Shown one piece after another: positions 17,945 to 27,618 of a stretch of 64,000 nucleotides of DNA (positions within the stretch are counted from its first letter, which is position 1; each line of letters begins with the position of its first letter). The notes below the pieces were generated by a model. It was not told where the DNA came from and ran no database searches. It was given only the letters and a program-made list of their open reading frames with translations. Source of the DNA: Aquisalinus luteolus. Its GTDB lineage: Bacteria > Pseudomonadota > Alphaproteobacteria > Caulobacterales > Parvularculaceae. Position numbers and translations under genes: made by a program. The stretch spans positions 1-64,000 of the forward strand of contig NZ_VCJR02000004.1 of assembly GCF_009712425.2 (NCBI RefSeq), read 5' to 3'.

Positions 17945-18346
17945 ATGTCGAACGCCGATAAAAACGCCGCCAAACCGTCCCAGAGCGAGCTGGCCATCCT
18001 GAAATCGCTGTGGTCGTCGGGCCGCCAGAGCGCGCGGGAAATTCATGACGCGATCTCGGCCGATCTGGGCTGGTCTTATTCTTCCACCCGCAAGACGCTG
18101 GACCGCATGGTCGAGAAGGGCATGCTGGATACGCACGATGTCCACGGCATCCGCGTCTATGCCGCCGGGATCACCAAGGTGGCGACCATTGCAGCGATGA
18201 CGCGCGATTTCGCGGCGCGGGTGCTGGAGATCAACGGCGCGCTGCCGGTCACGGCATTCACAGATTCAAAGCTGCTCAGCGAGGATGAGCTGAACGAATT
18301 GCAGGCGATGCTGGATGACAGCGAAGACGAAGGGGAGGCACGCTGA
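17945..18346 (+). CDS. BlaI/MecI/CopY family transcriptional repressor
   Basis: This 133-aa winged-helix repressor is similar in size to BlaI and MecI. The recognition region SYSSTRKTLDRMVEKGMLDT falls at about residues 44-63, as in BlaI (TVKTLLNRLV-type helix). BlaI-family repressors are inactivated by proteolysis when their M56 partner senses a signal. The acidic C-terminus (LSEDELNELQAMLDDSEDE) matches the family dimerisation tail. Its stop codon shares one base with the start of the M56 gene (TGATG), so the two are translationally coupled. GGAATGAG lies upstream of the ATG. Confidence 0.93.
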   Translation: MSNADKNAAKPSQSELAILKSLWSSGRQSAREIHDAISADLGWSYSSTRKTLDRMVEKGMLDTHDVHGIRVYAAGITKVATIAAMTRDFAARVLEINGALPVTAFTDSKLLSEDELNELQAMLDDSEDEGEAR

Positions 18347-19968
18347 TGGCTGTCGTCCTGTTTCTTCTTGTCGCGTTCGTGTGGAGCGGGCTTGTCCGCG
18401 CCGCTGTCGACCTGCACCAGACCCTGTCGCGCGACACCGCGCCTTACCTGTCATGGCCGGCATACTGGCTTGCGGCAATCGTCGCCTGCGTGCTGCCGCC
18501 GGTATTCCTTGTGCTGATGGTCATTTTTCCGTCGTTGAAGCCGGCTTTTCTTGATGGCCTGTCTTTGCTGTCAGCGGAAGCCGCGCTGGCAGGAGAGGCG
18601 ATGCCCCAGCCCGCGCCGGGTGCCTCGCCATACATGATCGATCCGGCACTGGCCGGGTCGTCATCAACCGGCGCAGAACAGCAGGGTTTTGACCTGATGG
18701 CGTTTCTTGTCAGCGCCTTCCGGACCGTGCTGCCGGTTGTCGCGCCAGTGCTGGCGGTGATCTATGCCGGCGGGATCGTGTTCCTCGGCCTGCGCTTTGC
18801 CATTGGCCGGTCGCGGGTAGGGGCGATCGTCAACCGCGCGCGGCCTGAGCCGCTGCTGCGTGGTAACGCGCCGGTGCTGATCACTGACGAGGCGATGACG
18901 CCCTTTGCCCGGGGCGGGTTCAGGCCCGTAATCATCCTGCCATCCTGCCTGACGGACGAGATGGATGGCGACCGGCTGAACGGCATCATCGCCCATGAGG
19001 GGGCGCATATCGCCCGCCGCGATCCGGAATGGTCGATGGGGCTCAGCGTGCTGACGATCCTCTTCTGGGTCAGCCCGTTCCTGAAATCCCTTGTCGACGA
19101 CTGGCGGCTTTCCGCCGAGCTTGCCTGTGATGCTGCTGCCCTTGCCGGGGCCAGCTCCGCCACGCGAAGGGCCTATGCGCAATCGCTCATCGATGCCCTG
19201 CGTATCCCCAGCCAGCACGGAGGTCATTCCGGGGCACTGCCATGCCCGCTGGCTGCCTTTTCAACCACAGAGCTAAAGGACGAAAAAATGAGACTGTCGA
19301 GGATATTGAAGACCAGCAGCGTCAAGGCGATCGGCCTGCGCGAGAAACTGACGCTCGGTGCCGCTGCCATGGCGCTGGCCCTTGCCGGCTGCGCCGGCGC
19401 GGCGACGATGACCGCTGACAATGCACCTGAAGCGCCGACCAGGCTGTCTGCCCCAGCGGTGCCGACAGAAATGACGGCACCGGTCGAGCCGACCGAGCCA
19501 ACGCGCCTTGCCATGGTTGAGCCGACTGCACCGCCCGCGCTTGCGCTCGACGGTGTCGAGACGGACATCGCGATGGTCAACAACATGGAGCAAGACGGCT
19601 TATTCCAGCAGGTCATTACCTATGAGGATGGTACCCGTCTCGTGCGTGACTGGGATGACCTCAGCGAGGAAGAAAAAGCGGCGATCCGCGAAGATATGGC
19701 TCAGGCCGAAGAAGACCTCGCCCAGGCCCGGATCGATATCGAGGAAGCCCGTGTCGAAATCGAGATGGCACGTGAAGAAGTCGCCCGCGAGCTTGCCGAG
19801 ATCGAACGCGACCATGAGTTGACCGCTGAGGAGCGTCTTGAAATTCAGCAGGAAGTCGAGCGCGAACTGGCCCGTGCGCAAGAGGAGATCGAGCGTGCCA
19901 GGGCTGAAATCGAGCGCGAGGTTACGGAAATGCGCAAGCAGCAGGAAAAGCTGCAGGACGACCAGTAA
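18346..19968 (+). CDS. BlaR1-like M56 family sensor metalloprotease with C-terminal coiled coil
   Basis: This 540-aa membrane protease is the partner of the upstream BlaI-type gene. Hydrophobic segments lie near 1-20, 40-62, 122-150, 230-245 and 335-350. The zinc motif is HEGAH at 217-221, with the third ligand region at ELACD (about 258-262). The conserved LPCPLAAF..LKDEKMR follows at about 298-316. After the last membrane segment, the periplasmic part has a Pro/Thr-rich linker (about 355-400) and a long charged coiled coil (about 440-540). A penicillin-binding sensor domain, as in true BlaR1, is absent, so the signal is probably not a beta-lactam. The coiled coil may sense or bind an envelope partner. 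Confidence 0.9.
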   Translation: MAVVLFLLVAFVWSGLVRAAVDLHQTLSRDTAPYLSWPAYWLAAIVACVLPPVFLVLMVIFPSLKPAFLDGLSLLSAEAALAGEAMPQPAPGASPYMIDPALAGSSSTGAEQQGFDLMAFLVSAFRTVLPVVAPVLAVIYAGGIVFLGLRFAIGRSRVGAIVNRARPEPLLRGNAPVLITDEAMTPFARGGFRPVIILPSCLTDEMDGDRLNGIIAHEGAHIARRDPEWSMGLSVLTILFWVSPFLKSLVDDWRLSAELACDAAALAGASSATRRAYAQSLIDALRIPSQHGGHSGALPCPLAAFSTTELKDEKMRLSRILKTSSVKAIGLREKLTLGAAAMALALAGCAGAATMTADNAPEAPTRLSAPAVPTEMTAPVEPTEPTRLAMVEPTAPPALALDGVETDIAMVNNMEQDGLFQQVITYEDGTRLVRDWDDLSEEEKAAIREDMAQAEEDLAQARIDIEEARVEIEMAREEVARELAEIERDHELTAEERLEIQQEVERELARAQEEIERARAEIEREVTEMRKQQEKLQDDQ

Positions 19969-19979
19969 GGGCAGGGAGT

Positions 19980-20014
19980 GGGCTGGGCCGATCACGCCTG
20001 ATCCGGGCCAGCCC
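19980..20014 (+). terminator. Hairpin between the two M56 genes
   Basis: GGGCTGG..CCAGCCC makes a stem extended by GCC/GGC, followed by TCTTGATC. It is 12 bp after the stop at 19968. Without a true T-run it may only attenuate transcription into the M56-M23 gene. Confidence 0.4.
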
Positions 20015-20057
20015 TCTTGATCAAGCTATCAGTATAACTTCATGAACCGGGCAGGTT

Positions 20058-21485
20058 ATGACATTCATCACCCTACTGACTTTTGCACTCCTCTGGACCG
20101 GTCTGGTCTGGCTGTCGGCGCGCTATCTGGCTCGTGACGAACAATCCGACTGGTCGGCCTGGTGGGCGCTGCACCTGCTGGCGGCGGTCCTGCCGGTGGC
20201 CGGTCTGGTCGCTGCGGGCTTCCTGCCGGCATTGCCTGCAGCTATCGAGATCGCCATGCCTCAGGACCTGTCCTTCCTCGACGGCCCTGTTGGCGTGGGG
20301 CAGGGTGGCGAGCCCGCGGGCATGCCGTTTGCGGGTCTGCTGAACAAGGGGCTGCTGGGTGCAGCGATCCTGTATGCGGTCGTTGCGGCAGCCATGCTGG
20401 CAAACTTCTTCATCGGGCGTGTCCGTCTTGCGCTGCTTGTGCGCCGGTCGTGCCCGGTCTTCGTGTCGGACACGGATGTGCCGGTACTGGTTTGTGCCGA
20501 GGACATTTCCCCCTTCGCTTTCTCCGGCATCCTTTTCGCTGGCAAGCCCGCCATCGTCATCCCGGCGAGCCTGCTGGAGGAAGTGGGCGAGGCAGCGATC
20601 GAGCCGGTCATCGCCCATGAGGCAGCCCACCTTACCCGCCGCGATACGGACATCGCCTTCGCGTTCTCGCTTGCGGCAATCCTGCTGTGGCCGAGCCCGT
20701 TCATCGCCATGATGGTGCGCCGCTGGCGCCTGTCCGCCGAACTGCAATGCGATCGCGCCGCGCTGTCGCGTGCCGATGCATCCTCGCGCAAGGCCTATGC
20801 CCGCACCCTGCTGGCGGCCCTGCGCCTGACAAAACTCTCTGCCGAAAAGAAAATGGCAGGCCGGGCACTGCCATGCCCGCCTGCCGCCTTCTCAACCTCT
20901 CAGCTAAAGGACGAAAAGATGAGAATGACCCATATTATGGAGGGTGCGAGCGGTGCCCGCAAGTCACCCTTTGCCGCAGCCGGGCTTTACATGGCCGTCG
21001 CCTGCCTCAGCGTGGTCGGCATGGGCGCAGCCCTGACCCTCGGGACCGGCGCCAATGCAGCTTCTGGCGAAAATGCGACGATCGTGGAGGGGGCGAAAAT
21101 TACCTCATCATACGGAATGCGCAGATTGCCCCCCATCCTCGGAGGGAGGGATGAAGAGATGCACAATGGTGTCGACCTTGTTCAGCGCATGGGTTCTCCA
21201 ATCTATGCTCCCGCCGACAGCATTGTCCTCGAAGTCACTGAGGATTTCCGTGGCTCACCTCATTATGGGAAAGTCGTCGTGTTGCAATCTGCAGGCGGCG
21301 TGACGACGGTTTTCGCTCATCTTGATGCGTGGGTGGTTGAAAAAGGTCAGAGCGTCAAAAAGGGGCAGAAGGTTGCTGAACTCGGAAATACCGGCAGATC
21401 GAGCGGTCCCCATGTCCATATCGAAACCTTGGTTCACGGCACAAGGGTCGACCCGGCGACGGTCTGGTCGGGCCTGAGCAAGTAA
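20058..21485 (+). CDS. M56 sensor protease fused to an M23 peptidoglycan endopeptidase
   Basis: This 475-aa protein combines two metallopeptidases. Residues 1-330 form a BlaR1-like M56 membrane protease, with helices near 1-20, 36-60, 98-118, 200-220 and 305-330, HEAAH at 187-191 and ELQCD near 228-232. Residues about 345-475 form an M23 domain with HNGVD (H369, D373) and HVH at 452-454, the zinc ligands of lysostaphin-type enzymes. The M23 part would sit in the periplasm and could cut or only bind peptidoglycan. The region LPCPPAAFSTSQLKDEKMR (about 272-290) is close to that of the preceding gene in both protein and DNA, which points to tandem duplication before the C-terminus was exchanged. 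It ends at a strong terminator. Confidence 0.92.
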   Translation: MTFITLLTFALLWTGLVWLSARYLARDEQSDWSAWWALHLLAAVLPVAGLVAAGFLPALPAAIEIAMPQDLSFLDGPVGVGQGGEPAGMPFAGLLNKGLLGAAILYAVVAAAMLANFFIGRVRLALLVRRSCPVFVSDTDVPVLVCAEDISPFAFSGILFAGKPAIVIPASLLEEVGEAAIEPVIAHEAAHLTRRDTDIAFAFSLAAILLWPSPFIAMMVRRWRLSAELQCDRAALSRADASSRKAYARTLLAALRLTKLSAEKKMAGRALPCPPAAFSTSQLKDEKMRMTHIMEGASGARKSPFAAAGLYMAVACLSVVGMGAALTLGTGANAASGENATIVEGAKITSSYGMRRLPPILGGRDEEMHNGVDLVQRMGSPIYAPADSIVLEVTEDFRGSPHYGKVVVLQSAGGVTTVFAHLDAWVVEKGQSVKKGQKVAELGNTGRSSGPHVHIETLVHGTRVDPATVWSGLSK

Positions 21486-21506
21486 CTCACTCACCAGGGC
21501 AGGGAC

Positions 21507-21534
21507 AAAAAGCGCCGGTTGCTCGGCGCTTTTT
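21507..21534 (+). terminator. Rho-independent terminator after the M56-M23 gene
   Basis: AAAAAGCGCC, 8-nt loop, GGCGCTTTTT lies 21 bp after the stop codon. The run of A and T makes it effective on the plus strand. Confidence 0.85.
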
Positions 21535-21718
21535 CATTTGAAGAGCATGACTTGCGCGCTGCGGGTCAGCTATTGCCACTTTCTATCGTCGCTGTCGAAA
21601 TTATTGATGGTTTGGGGTGGCCAGCGCGGTTGCGCCGCAAAACGGCGGTGTTATAAGCGCTGGTGATCATTAACGTCCGGCCGTCCGGCCCGCTTCAGCA
21701 AGACGAGAGAACCCGCCC

Positions 21719-22912
21719 ATGAACATCCATGAATATCAGGCCAAGCAACTGCTGAAAGAATTCGGCGCCCCCGTCGCCAATGGTGTCGTCGTGCTGAAAG
21801 GCGACAAGGCGCTTGAGAAAGCCAAGTCGATGAAGGCGGGTCTGTACGTCGTGAAAGCCCAGATCCACGCTGGCGGCCGCGGCAAGGGCAAGTTCAAGGA
21901 AGCCGAAGCCGGTGAAAAAGGCGGCGTGCGCCTGGCGAAAACGCCGGAAGATGCCGCCGAGGAAGCCCGCAAGATGCTGGGCTCTACCCTCGTTACCAAG
22001 CAGACCGGCCCTGAAGGCAAGGTCGTCAACCGCATCTATATCGAGGATGGCGCCGATATCGAGACCGAGCTGTATCTCTCCGTTCTCGTCGACCGCGCGA
22101 CCTCCCGCATCGCCTTCATCGCCTCGACCGAGGGCGGCATGGATATCGAGGAAGTCGCCGAGAAGACCCCGGAGAAGATCGTGACCGTGGCGATCGACCC
22201 GGCGACCGGCCTGATGCCGCACCACGCCCGCCGCCTCGTCAAGGCGCTGGGCCTCGAAGGCCCGGCTGCCAAGCAGGGCATGAAGCTGATGGGCGTTCTC
22301 TACAAGGCCTTCACCGAGAAGGACATGGACATGCTTGAGGTCAACCCGCTGATCGTCATGACCGACGGCAATGTGCGGGTGCTCGATGCCAAGGTGTCGT
22401 TCGATTCCAATGCCGGGTTCCGCCATGCCGACCTGATGGAGCTGCGCGACGAGAGTGAGGAAGACCCGCTGGAGCTGCGCGCGTCGGAATTCGACCTGTC
22501 CTACGTCAAGCTCGACGGCAATATCGGCTGCATGGTCAACGGCGCCGGGCTTGCCATGTCGACCATGGACATCATCAAGCATTATGGCGCAGAGCCTGCC
22601 AACTTCCTCGATGTCGGTGGCGGCGCGACGAAAGAGAAGGTGACGGAAGCCTTCAAGATCATTACCTCGGACCCGGGCGTGAAAGGCATCCTCGTCAATA
22701 TTTTCGGCGGCATCATGAAATGCGATGTCATTGCCGAGGGCGTGCTCGCCGCCGTGAAGGAAACCGGCCTCAACGTGCCGCTGGTCGTGCGCCTGGAAGG
22801 CACCAATGTCGAGAAGGGCAAGGAGATCATCAACAACTCCGATCTCGACGTCATCGCCGCCGACGACCTCGACGATGCTGCGCAGAAAATCGTGAAAGCC
22901 GTTCAGGGGTAA
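21719..22912 (+). CDS. sucC: Succinate-CoA ligase (ADP-forming), beta subunit
   Basis: With SucD it converts succinyl-CoA, ADP and phosphate to succinate, CoA and ATP in the TCA cycle. The protein is 397 aa, usual for the family. The N-terminal [16 protein letters not shown] and the ATP-grasp segment [16 protein letters not shown] (about 41-56) are typical. VNPLIV and [10 protein letters not shown] (about 207-230) carry Mg-binding residues, and the C-terminal CoA-ligase-like domain contains [15 protein letters not shown] (about 329-343). Unusually, sucD does not follow directly: a 201-aa gene starts 7 bp after its stop codon. Confidence 0.97.
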   Translation: MNIHEYQAKQLLKEFGAPVANGVVVLKGDKALEKAKSMKAGLYVVKAQIHAGGRGKGKFKEAEAGEKGGVRLAKTPEDAAEEARKMLGSTLVTKQTGPEGKVVNRIYIEDGADIETELYLSVLVDRATSRIAFIASTEGGMDIEEVAEKTPEKIVTVAIDPATGLMPHHARRLVKALGLEGPAAKQGMKLMGVLYKAFTEKDMDMLEVNPLIVMTDGNVRVLDAKVSFDSNAGFRHADLMELRDESEEDPLELRASEFDLSYVKLDGNIGCMVNGAGLAMSTMDIIKHYGAEPANFLDVGGGATKEKVTEAFKIITSDPGVKGILVNIFGGIMKCDVIAEGVLAAVKETGLNVPLVVRLEGTNVEKGKEIINNSDLDVIAADDLDDAAQKIVKAVQG

Positions 22913-22918
22913 GCTTCA

Positions 22919-23524
22919 GTGATCCGACCAGCCGGACATAGCGCAGGTATAATTGCAGCTCTCGCCACAGTGTTCTGTGGGCTGACAATGCCTGCCCATG
23001 CCCAGTCGGATGCTGTCAATGAAGCGATCAATGCACGGTTGATGGTCGGTACATTCGCCCGGCTCTGTGCGGCGGCAGACGCAAATCCGCAGGATTTGCG
23101 CCTGCGCGCTGATGAGCGTGGCTGGCGGGTTGCCTCGCCGGATAATCTCGGAGAACTGGCGCCGCCGGGCGACAATGCATGGCGGGCAAGCTTTGGCGGA
23201 GGTGACGGCCAATCGGTCTTTTTCAGCATCTTCATCAAGGATGGTGCGGACCCTGCACACCTGGCCACCTGCGGCCTTCGTTATCAGGCGATCTCCTATG
23301 TGAATATGGTCGCAGCGCTGGAGGCAAGCGCCCTGTTCAAGAAGCAGAGCGAAGGCGAAGAGAAATCGACCTTCTGCGTCTCGAAATACCCCATGGCAGG
23401 CCGCGCGCACGAAATCGAAGTGCTGCTTCAGGACGACGTCCTGCAGGACGGCCTTGTCTATATCAATCGAGCCGAAGGCGATGACGCCAATGGCTGCCCG
23501 CTGACAGAAACCATTACTGACTGA
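22919..23524 (+). CDS. Secreted hypothetical protein between sucC and sucD
   Basis: This 201-aa protein starts at GTG 22919, with AGGGG upstream inside the end of sucC. Residues 1-30 form a clear signal peptide ([20 protein letters not shown], cleavage near AHA-QS), so it is exported to the periplasm. Four cysteines in the mature part (LCAAAD, TCGLRY, FCVSKY, GCPLTE) could form two disulfides. Codon use and GC are similar to the neighbours. I do not recognise a family. It is probably co-transcribed with sucC and sucD, with 6 bp before and 21 bp after, but a periplasmic product has no evident role in the TCA cycle. Confidence 0.8.
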   Translation: MIRPAGHSAGIIAALATVFCGLTMPAHAQSDAVNEAINARLMVGTFARLCAAADANPQDLRLRADERGWRVASPDNLGELAPPGDNAWRASFGGGDGQSVFFSIFIKDGADPAHLATCGLRYQAISYVNMVAALEASALFKKQSEGEEKSTFCVSKYPMAGRAHEIEVLLQDDVLQDGLVYINRAEGDDANGCPLTETITD

Positions 23525-23545
23525 CCAACCTTTAAGGATCGAAAA

Positions 23546-24448
23546 ATGTCCGTACTCGTCAACAAAGACACCAAAGTCATCTGCCAGGGCCTGACCGGCA
23601 ATACCGGCACCTTCCATACCGAGCAGGCGATTGCCTATGGCACGAAGATGGTCGGCGGCGTGACGCCGGGCAAGGGCGGCATGACCTGGGAAGCGGGCGA
23701 CGCCGCCAAGGGCGCGACGCTGCCGGTGTTCGACACGGTCGCCGAAGCCAAGGAAGCGACCGGCGCGAATGCGACGGTCATCTATGTGCCGCCGCCCTTC
23801 GCTGCTGATTCGATCCTCGAAGCCATCGACGCGGAGATCGAGCTTGCCATCTGCATCACCGAGGGCATCCCGGTGCTCGACATGGTCAAGGTCAAGCGCG
23901 CCCTCGACGGCTCGAAGACCCGCCTGATCGGGCCGAACTGCCCGGGCGTTATCACGCCGGACGAGTGCAAGATCGGTATCATGCCGGGCCACATCCACAA
24001 GCGCGGCAATGTCGGTATCGTCTCGCGCTCCGGTACGCTGACCTATGAAGCGGTTCACCAGACGACCATGGCGGGCCTCGGCCAGTCGACCTGCATCGGC
24101 ATTGGCGGCGATCCGGTCAAGGGTACCGACTTCATCGAGTGCCTCGAAATGTTCCTCGCCGATGACGAGACGACCTCGATCATCATGATCGGTGAAATTG
24201 GCGGCTCCGCCGAGGCTGATGCCGCCCGGTTCCTGGCCGAAAACAAGGTGAAAAAACCGACCGTCGGCTTCATCGCCGGTGTCACGGCGCCTCCGGGCCG
24301 CCGCATGGGCCATGCCGGTGCCATCGTCTCCGGTGGCGATGACACCGCCGAAGCCAAGATCGAGGCGATGAAATCGGCCGGTATCGCCGTTTCGCCGACG
24401 CCAGCGGCGCTGGGCACGACCCTCGTCGACCTGCTGAAAGGCGCTTAA
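23546..24448 (+). CDS. sucD: Succinate-CoA ligase (ADP-forming), alpha subunit
   Basis: It is the CoA-binding and phosphohistidine-carrying subunit of succinyl-CoA synthetase, 300 aa. The N-terminal Rossmann part has [31 protein letters not shown]-type sequence for CoA binding. GPNCPG (about 131-136) is conserved. The catalytic histidine lies in [14 protein letters not shown] near residue 253. AAGGATCG precedes the ATG. A gap of 187 bp separates it from sucA. Confidence 0.97.
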   Translation: MSVLVNKDTKVICQGLTGNTGTFHTEQAIAYGTKMVGGVTPGKGGMTWEAGDAAKGATLPVFDTVAEAKEATGANATVIYVPPPFAADSILEAIDAEIELAICITEGIPVLDMVKVKRALDGSKTRLIGPNCPGVITPDECKIGIMPGHIHKRGNVGIVSRSGTLTYEAVHQTTMAGLGQSTCIGIGGDPVKGTDFIECLEMFLADDETTSIIMIGEIGGSAEADAARFLAENKVKKPTVGFIAGVTAPPGRRMGHAGAIVSGGDDTAEAKIEAMKSAGIAVSPTPAALGTTLVDLLKGA

Positions 24449-24635
24449 GCGGTTTTAAACAGGGGGCATATTAAACTGCCTGTAGCAGGGTGTTGCTATT
24501 GCAGCCCCTGCGCTTAATTAGATGCTGACAGGGCGTTGAAATCACTGCTATACGCGCCCGCAATATAGCTAACGGGGGCGTGTCCCCCCAGATGAAAGAA
24601 TGGGGTCTTCATGCCCCTGACAGATCGGACCTGAT

Positions 24636-27614
24636 ATGGCCCATGATGGCTCTCAAGGAGGGGCAAACGGCCTCTCCCGCAATGCAGCACACGCTGCTAC
24701 TTCCTTCCTGTCCGGCGGAAACGCGCTCTATCTAGAAGAGCAATTTGCCCGCTACGCCCGCGACCCGGCCTCGGTCGATCCCGAGCTGCGCGCGTTTTTC
24801 GACGAGCTGGGTGACACCGACCTTGCCGAAAGCAATGCCGAAGGCCCGAGCTGGGAGCGCACCGACTGGCCGCCCCGCACCGGCGATGAGCTGACCGCCG
24901 CCCTCGACGGAAACTGGGGCGCGCTGGAGCATGCCTTCGAGAAGAAGATCGCCGAGAAAAAGCCGGACCTCGCCCCGGCTGACGTGCATGCCGCGACGAA
25001 GGATTCCATCAAGGCGCTGATGCTGATCCGCGCCTATCGCATCCGCGGTCACCTGATCGCCGATCTCGATCCGCTCGGCCTGCAGAAGAAGAAAATCCAT
25101 CCCGAGCTCGACCCGAAGTCCTACGGGTTCGAGGAAAAGGACATGGACCGGCAGATCTTCATCGACATGGTGCTGGGTCTGGAAAGCGCGACCCTGCGCC
25201 AGATCATGGAAATACTGCACCGGACTTACTGCGGCACCTTCGCGGTCGAGTTCATGCACATTACCTCGCCGGAACAGAAGAGCTGGATCCAGCAGCGCAT
25301 CGAGGGCCCGGACAAGGACATCTCCTTCACCGAAGAAGGCAAGAAGGCGATCCTGTCAAAGCTGGTCGAGGCCGAAGGCTTCGAGAAATTCCTGCAGGTC
25401 AAATATACCGGCACGAAACGCTTCGGTCTCGATGGTGGCGAGGCGATGGTGCCGGCGCTGGAGCAGATCATCAAGCGCGGCGGCGCGCTGGGCGTGAAGG
25501 AAATCAATTTCGGCATGCCGCACCGTGGCCGCCTCAACGTCCTCGCTGCGGTTATGGGCAAGCCGTATCACCACATCTTCCACGAATTCCAGGGCGGCTC
25601 CGTCACACCTGAATCCGTCGGCGGATCGGGCGATGTGAAATATCACCTCGGCGCATCGTCGGACCGCGAGTTCGATGGTAACAAGGTGCACCTTTCGCTG
25701 GCTGCCAACCCGTCTCACCTGGAAGCGGTGAACCCGGTCGTTCTCGGCAAGTGTCGCGCCAAGCAGGACCTGATGGATGCTGGCGATGTGAAGGTTGCCC
25801 GCACCCACGTCCTGCCGCTGCTGCTGCATGGCGATGCGGCGTTTGCGGGGCAGGGTGTCGTGGCGGAATGCTTCGGCTTTACCGGCCTGCCGGGCTATCG
25901 CACCGGCGGCACGATCCACTTCATCGTCAACAACCAGATCGGTTTCACGACGAGCCCGAAATTCGCGCGCTCTTCTCCGTACCCGTCGGATGTTGCCAAG
26001 ATGGTCGAGGCGCCGATCTTCCACGTCAATGGCGACGACCCGGAAGCGGTCGTCTACGCCGCCAAGGTCGCGGCGGAATTCCGCATGGAATTCGGCATGG
26101 ATGTCGTCATCGACATGTTCTGCTATCGCCGGTTCGGCCACAATGAAGGCGACGAGCCGAGCTTTACCCAGCCGTTGATGTACAAGAAGATCGCCAAGCA
26201 GCCGACGGCGATGGAGAAATACGCCAAGCGCCTCGAAAAAGAGGGCGTTATTCCTGATGGCTGGATCGAGCAACAGCAGAACGAGTTCCGCAACTTCCTT
26301 GAAGACGAATTCAAGGCCGGCGAGGAATTCAAGCCCAATAAAGCCGACTGGCTCGATGGTCGCTGGTCGGATTTCGCTCCGCCGCAGGACGATGATCGCC
26401 GTGGCGACACTGCTGTCGACATCGACCGGCTAAAGGAAATCGGCAAGGTCATGACGACCGTGCCGGATGGTTTCGAGGCGCACAAGACGCTGCAGCGCAT
26501 CCTGAAAGCCAAGGCTGACATGTTCGACAGCGGCGAGGGTTTCGACTGGGCAACGGCAGAGGCACTGGCGTTTGGGTCACTGCTGCGCGAGGGCTATCGC
26601 GTGCGCCTGTCCGGCCAGGATTCGCGCCGCGGCACGTTCTCGCAACGCCATGCGCAATTCGTCGATCAGAAGACGGAGAAACGCTACACGCCGCTGCGCC
26701 ATATCGCGTCGGAACAGGGCGAGTTCGAGGTGATCGATTCGAACCTGTCCGAATTCGCGGTCATGGGCTTCGACTATGGCTATTCGCTCGCCGACCCGAC
26801 CTGCCTGACCCTGTGGGAAGGCCAGTTCGGCGACTTCGCCAATGGTGCGCAGGTCATTTTCGACCAGTTCATTTCTTCCGCCGAGCGCAAATGGCTGCGC
26901 ATGTCGGGTCTCGTCCTCCTCCTGCCGCATGGCTATGAGGGGCAGGGGCCTGAGCACTCTTCGGCACGTCTGGAGCGCTATCTGCAGGCCTGCGCCCAGG
27001 ATAACCTCCAGGTCGCCAACTGCACGACCCCGGCGAACTATTTCCATATCCTCCGCCGTCAGATGAAACGCGACTTCCGCAAGCCGCTGATCCTGATGAC
27101 GCCGAAATCGCTGCTGCGTCACAAGCGGGCGGTATCGAGCCTGAAGGACATGGGCCCCGGCTCGTCCTTCCACCGGGTCCTGTGGGACCATGCGGAGACG
27201 AACCCCGGCTCGACCGTCAAGCTGGTTTCCGATTCCAAGATCAAACGCGTCGTGATCTGTTCGGGCAAGGTCTATTACGACCTGCTGGAGGAGCGCGAGA
27301 AGCGCGACATCAACGACATCTACCTGCTGCGTACGGAGCAATTCTATCCGTTCCCGGCCCATTCGCTGATGGATGAGCTGAAGCGGTTCAAGAATGCCGA
27401 GATGATCTGGTGCCAGGAAGAGCCGAAGAACATGGGCGCCTGGACGTTCATGGAACCGAACATCGAATGGACGCTCAACCAGATCGGCGCCAAGCATAAA
27501 AGGCCACGCTATGTCGGCCGCCCGGCATCTGCCTCGCCCGCTACCGGCCTGATGCGCCGCCACCTTGAAGAACTGCAGGCGTTTCTCGATGAAGCGCTAA
27601 CCGTGGAGAAATAA
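24636..27614 (+). CDS. sucA: 2-oxoglutarate dehydrogenase E1 component
   Basis: This thiamine-diphosphate-dependent E1 of the 2-oxoglutarate dehydrogenase complex decarboxylates 2-oxoglutarate and transfers succinyl to the lipoyl groups of E2. It has 992 aa. The N-terminal [26 protein letters not shown] is the E2-interacting region. [13 protein letters not shown] (about 291-303), [10 protein letters not shown] (about 398-407) and the later NNQIGFTT form the ThDP/Mg site. [16 protein letters not shown] is conserved near 500. The transketolase-like half includes the QRHAQFVDQ region and [20 protein letters not shown]. The E2 gene begins 4 bp after the stop, so they share one transcript. Confidence 0.97.
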   Translation: MAHDGSQGGANGLSRNAAHAATSFLSGGNALYLEEQFARYARDPASVDPELRAFFDELGDTDLAESNAEGPSWERTDWPPRTGDELTAALDGNWGALEHAFEKKIAEKKPDLAPADVHAATKDSIKALMLIRAYRIRGHLIADLDPLGLQKKKIHPELDPKSYGFEEKDMDRQIFIDMVLGLESATLRQIMEILHRTYCGTFAVEFMHITSPEQKSWIQQRIEGPDKDISFTEEGKKAILSKLVEAEGFEKFLQVKYTGTKRFGLDGGEAMVPALEQIIKRGGALGVKEINFGMPHRGRLNVLAAVMGKPYHHIFHEFQGGSVTPESVGGSGDVKYHLGASSDREFDGNKVHLSLAANPSHLEAVNPVVLGKCRAKQDLMDAGDVKVARTHVLPLLLHGDAAFAGQGVVAECFGFTGLPGYRTGGTIHFIVNNQIGFTTSPKFARSSPYPSDVAKMVEAPIFHVNGDDPEAVVYAAKVAAEFRMEFGMDVVIDMFCYRRFGHNEGDEPSFTQPLMYKKIAKQPTAMEKYAKRLEKEGVIPDGWIEQQQNEFRNFLEDEFKAGEEFKPNKADWLDGRWSDFAPPQDDDRRGDTAVDIDRLKEIGKVMTTVPDGFEAHKTLQRILKAKADMFDSGEGFDWATAEALAFGSLLREGYRVRLSGQDSRRGTFSQRHAQFVDQKTEKRYTPLRHIASEQGEFEVIDSNLSEFAVMGFDYGYSLADPTCLTLWEGQFGDFANGAQVIFDQFISSAERKWLRMSGLVLLLPHGYEGQGPEHSSARLERYLQACAQDNLQVANCTTPANYFHILRRQMKRDFRKPLILMTPKSLLRHKRAVSSLKDMGPGSSFHRVLWDHAETNPGSTVKLVSDSKIKRVVICSGKVYYDLLEEREKRDINDIYLLRTEQFYPFPAHSLMDELKRFKNAEMIWCQEEPKNMGAWTFMEPNIEWTLNQIGAKHKRPRYVGRPASASPATGLMRRHLEELQAFLDEALTVEK

Positions 27615-27618
27615 AGAC

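Noticed and set aside
22916-24313. Minus-strand open frame of 465 codons opposite the sucC-sucD gap gene and sucD
   Set aside because: It is antisense to well-supported genes, with no family resemblance and a composition typical of high-GC shadow frames.
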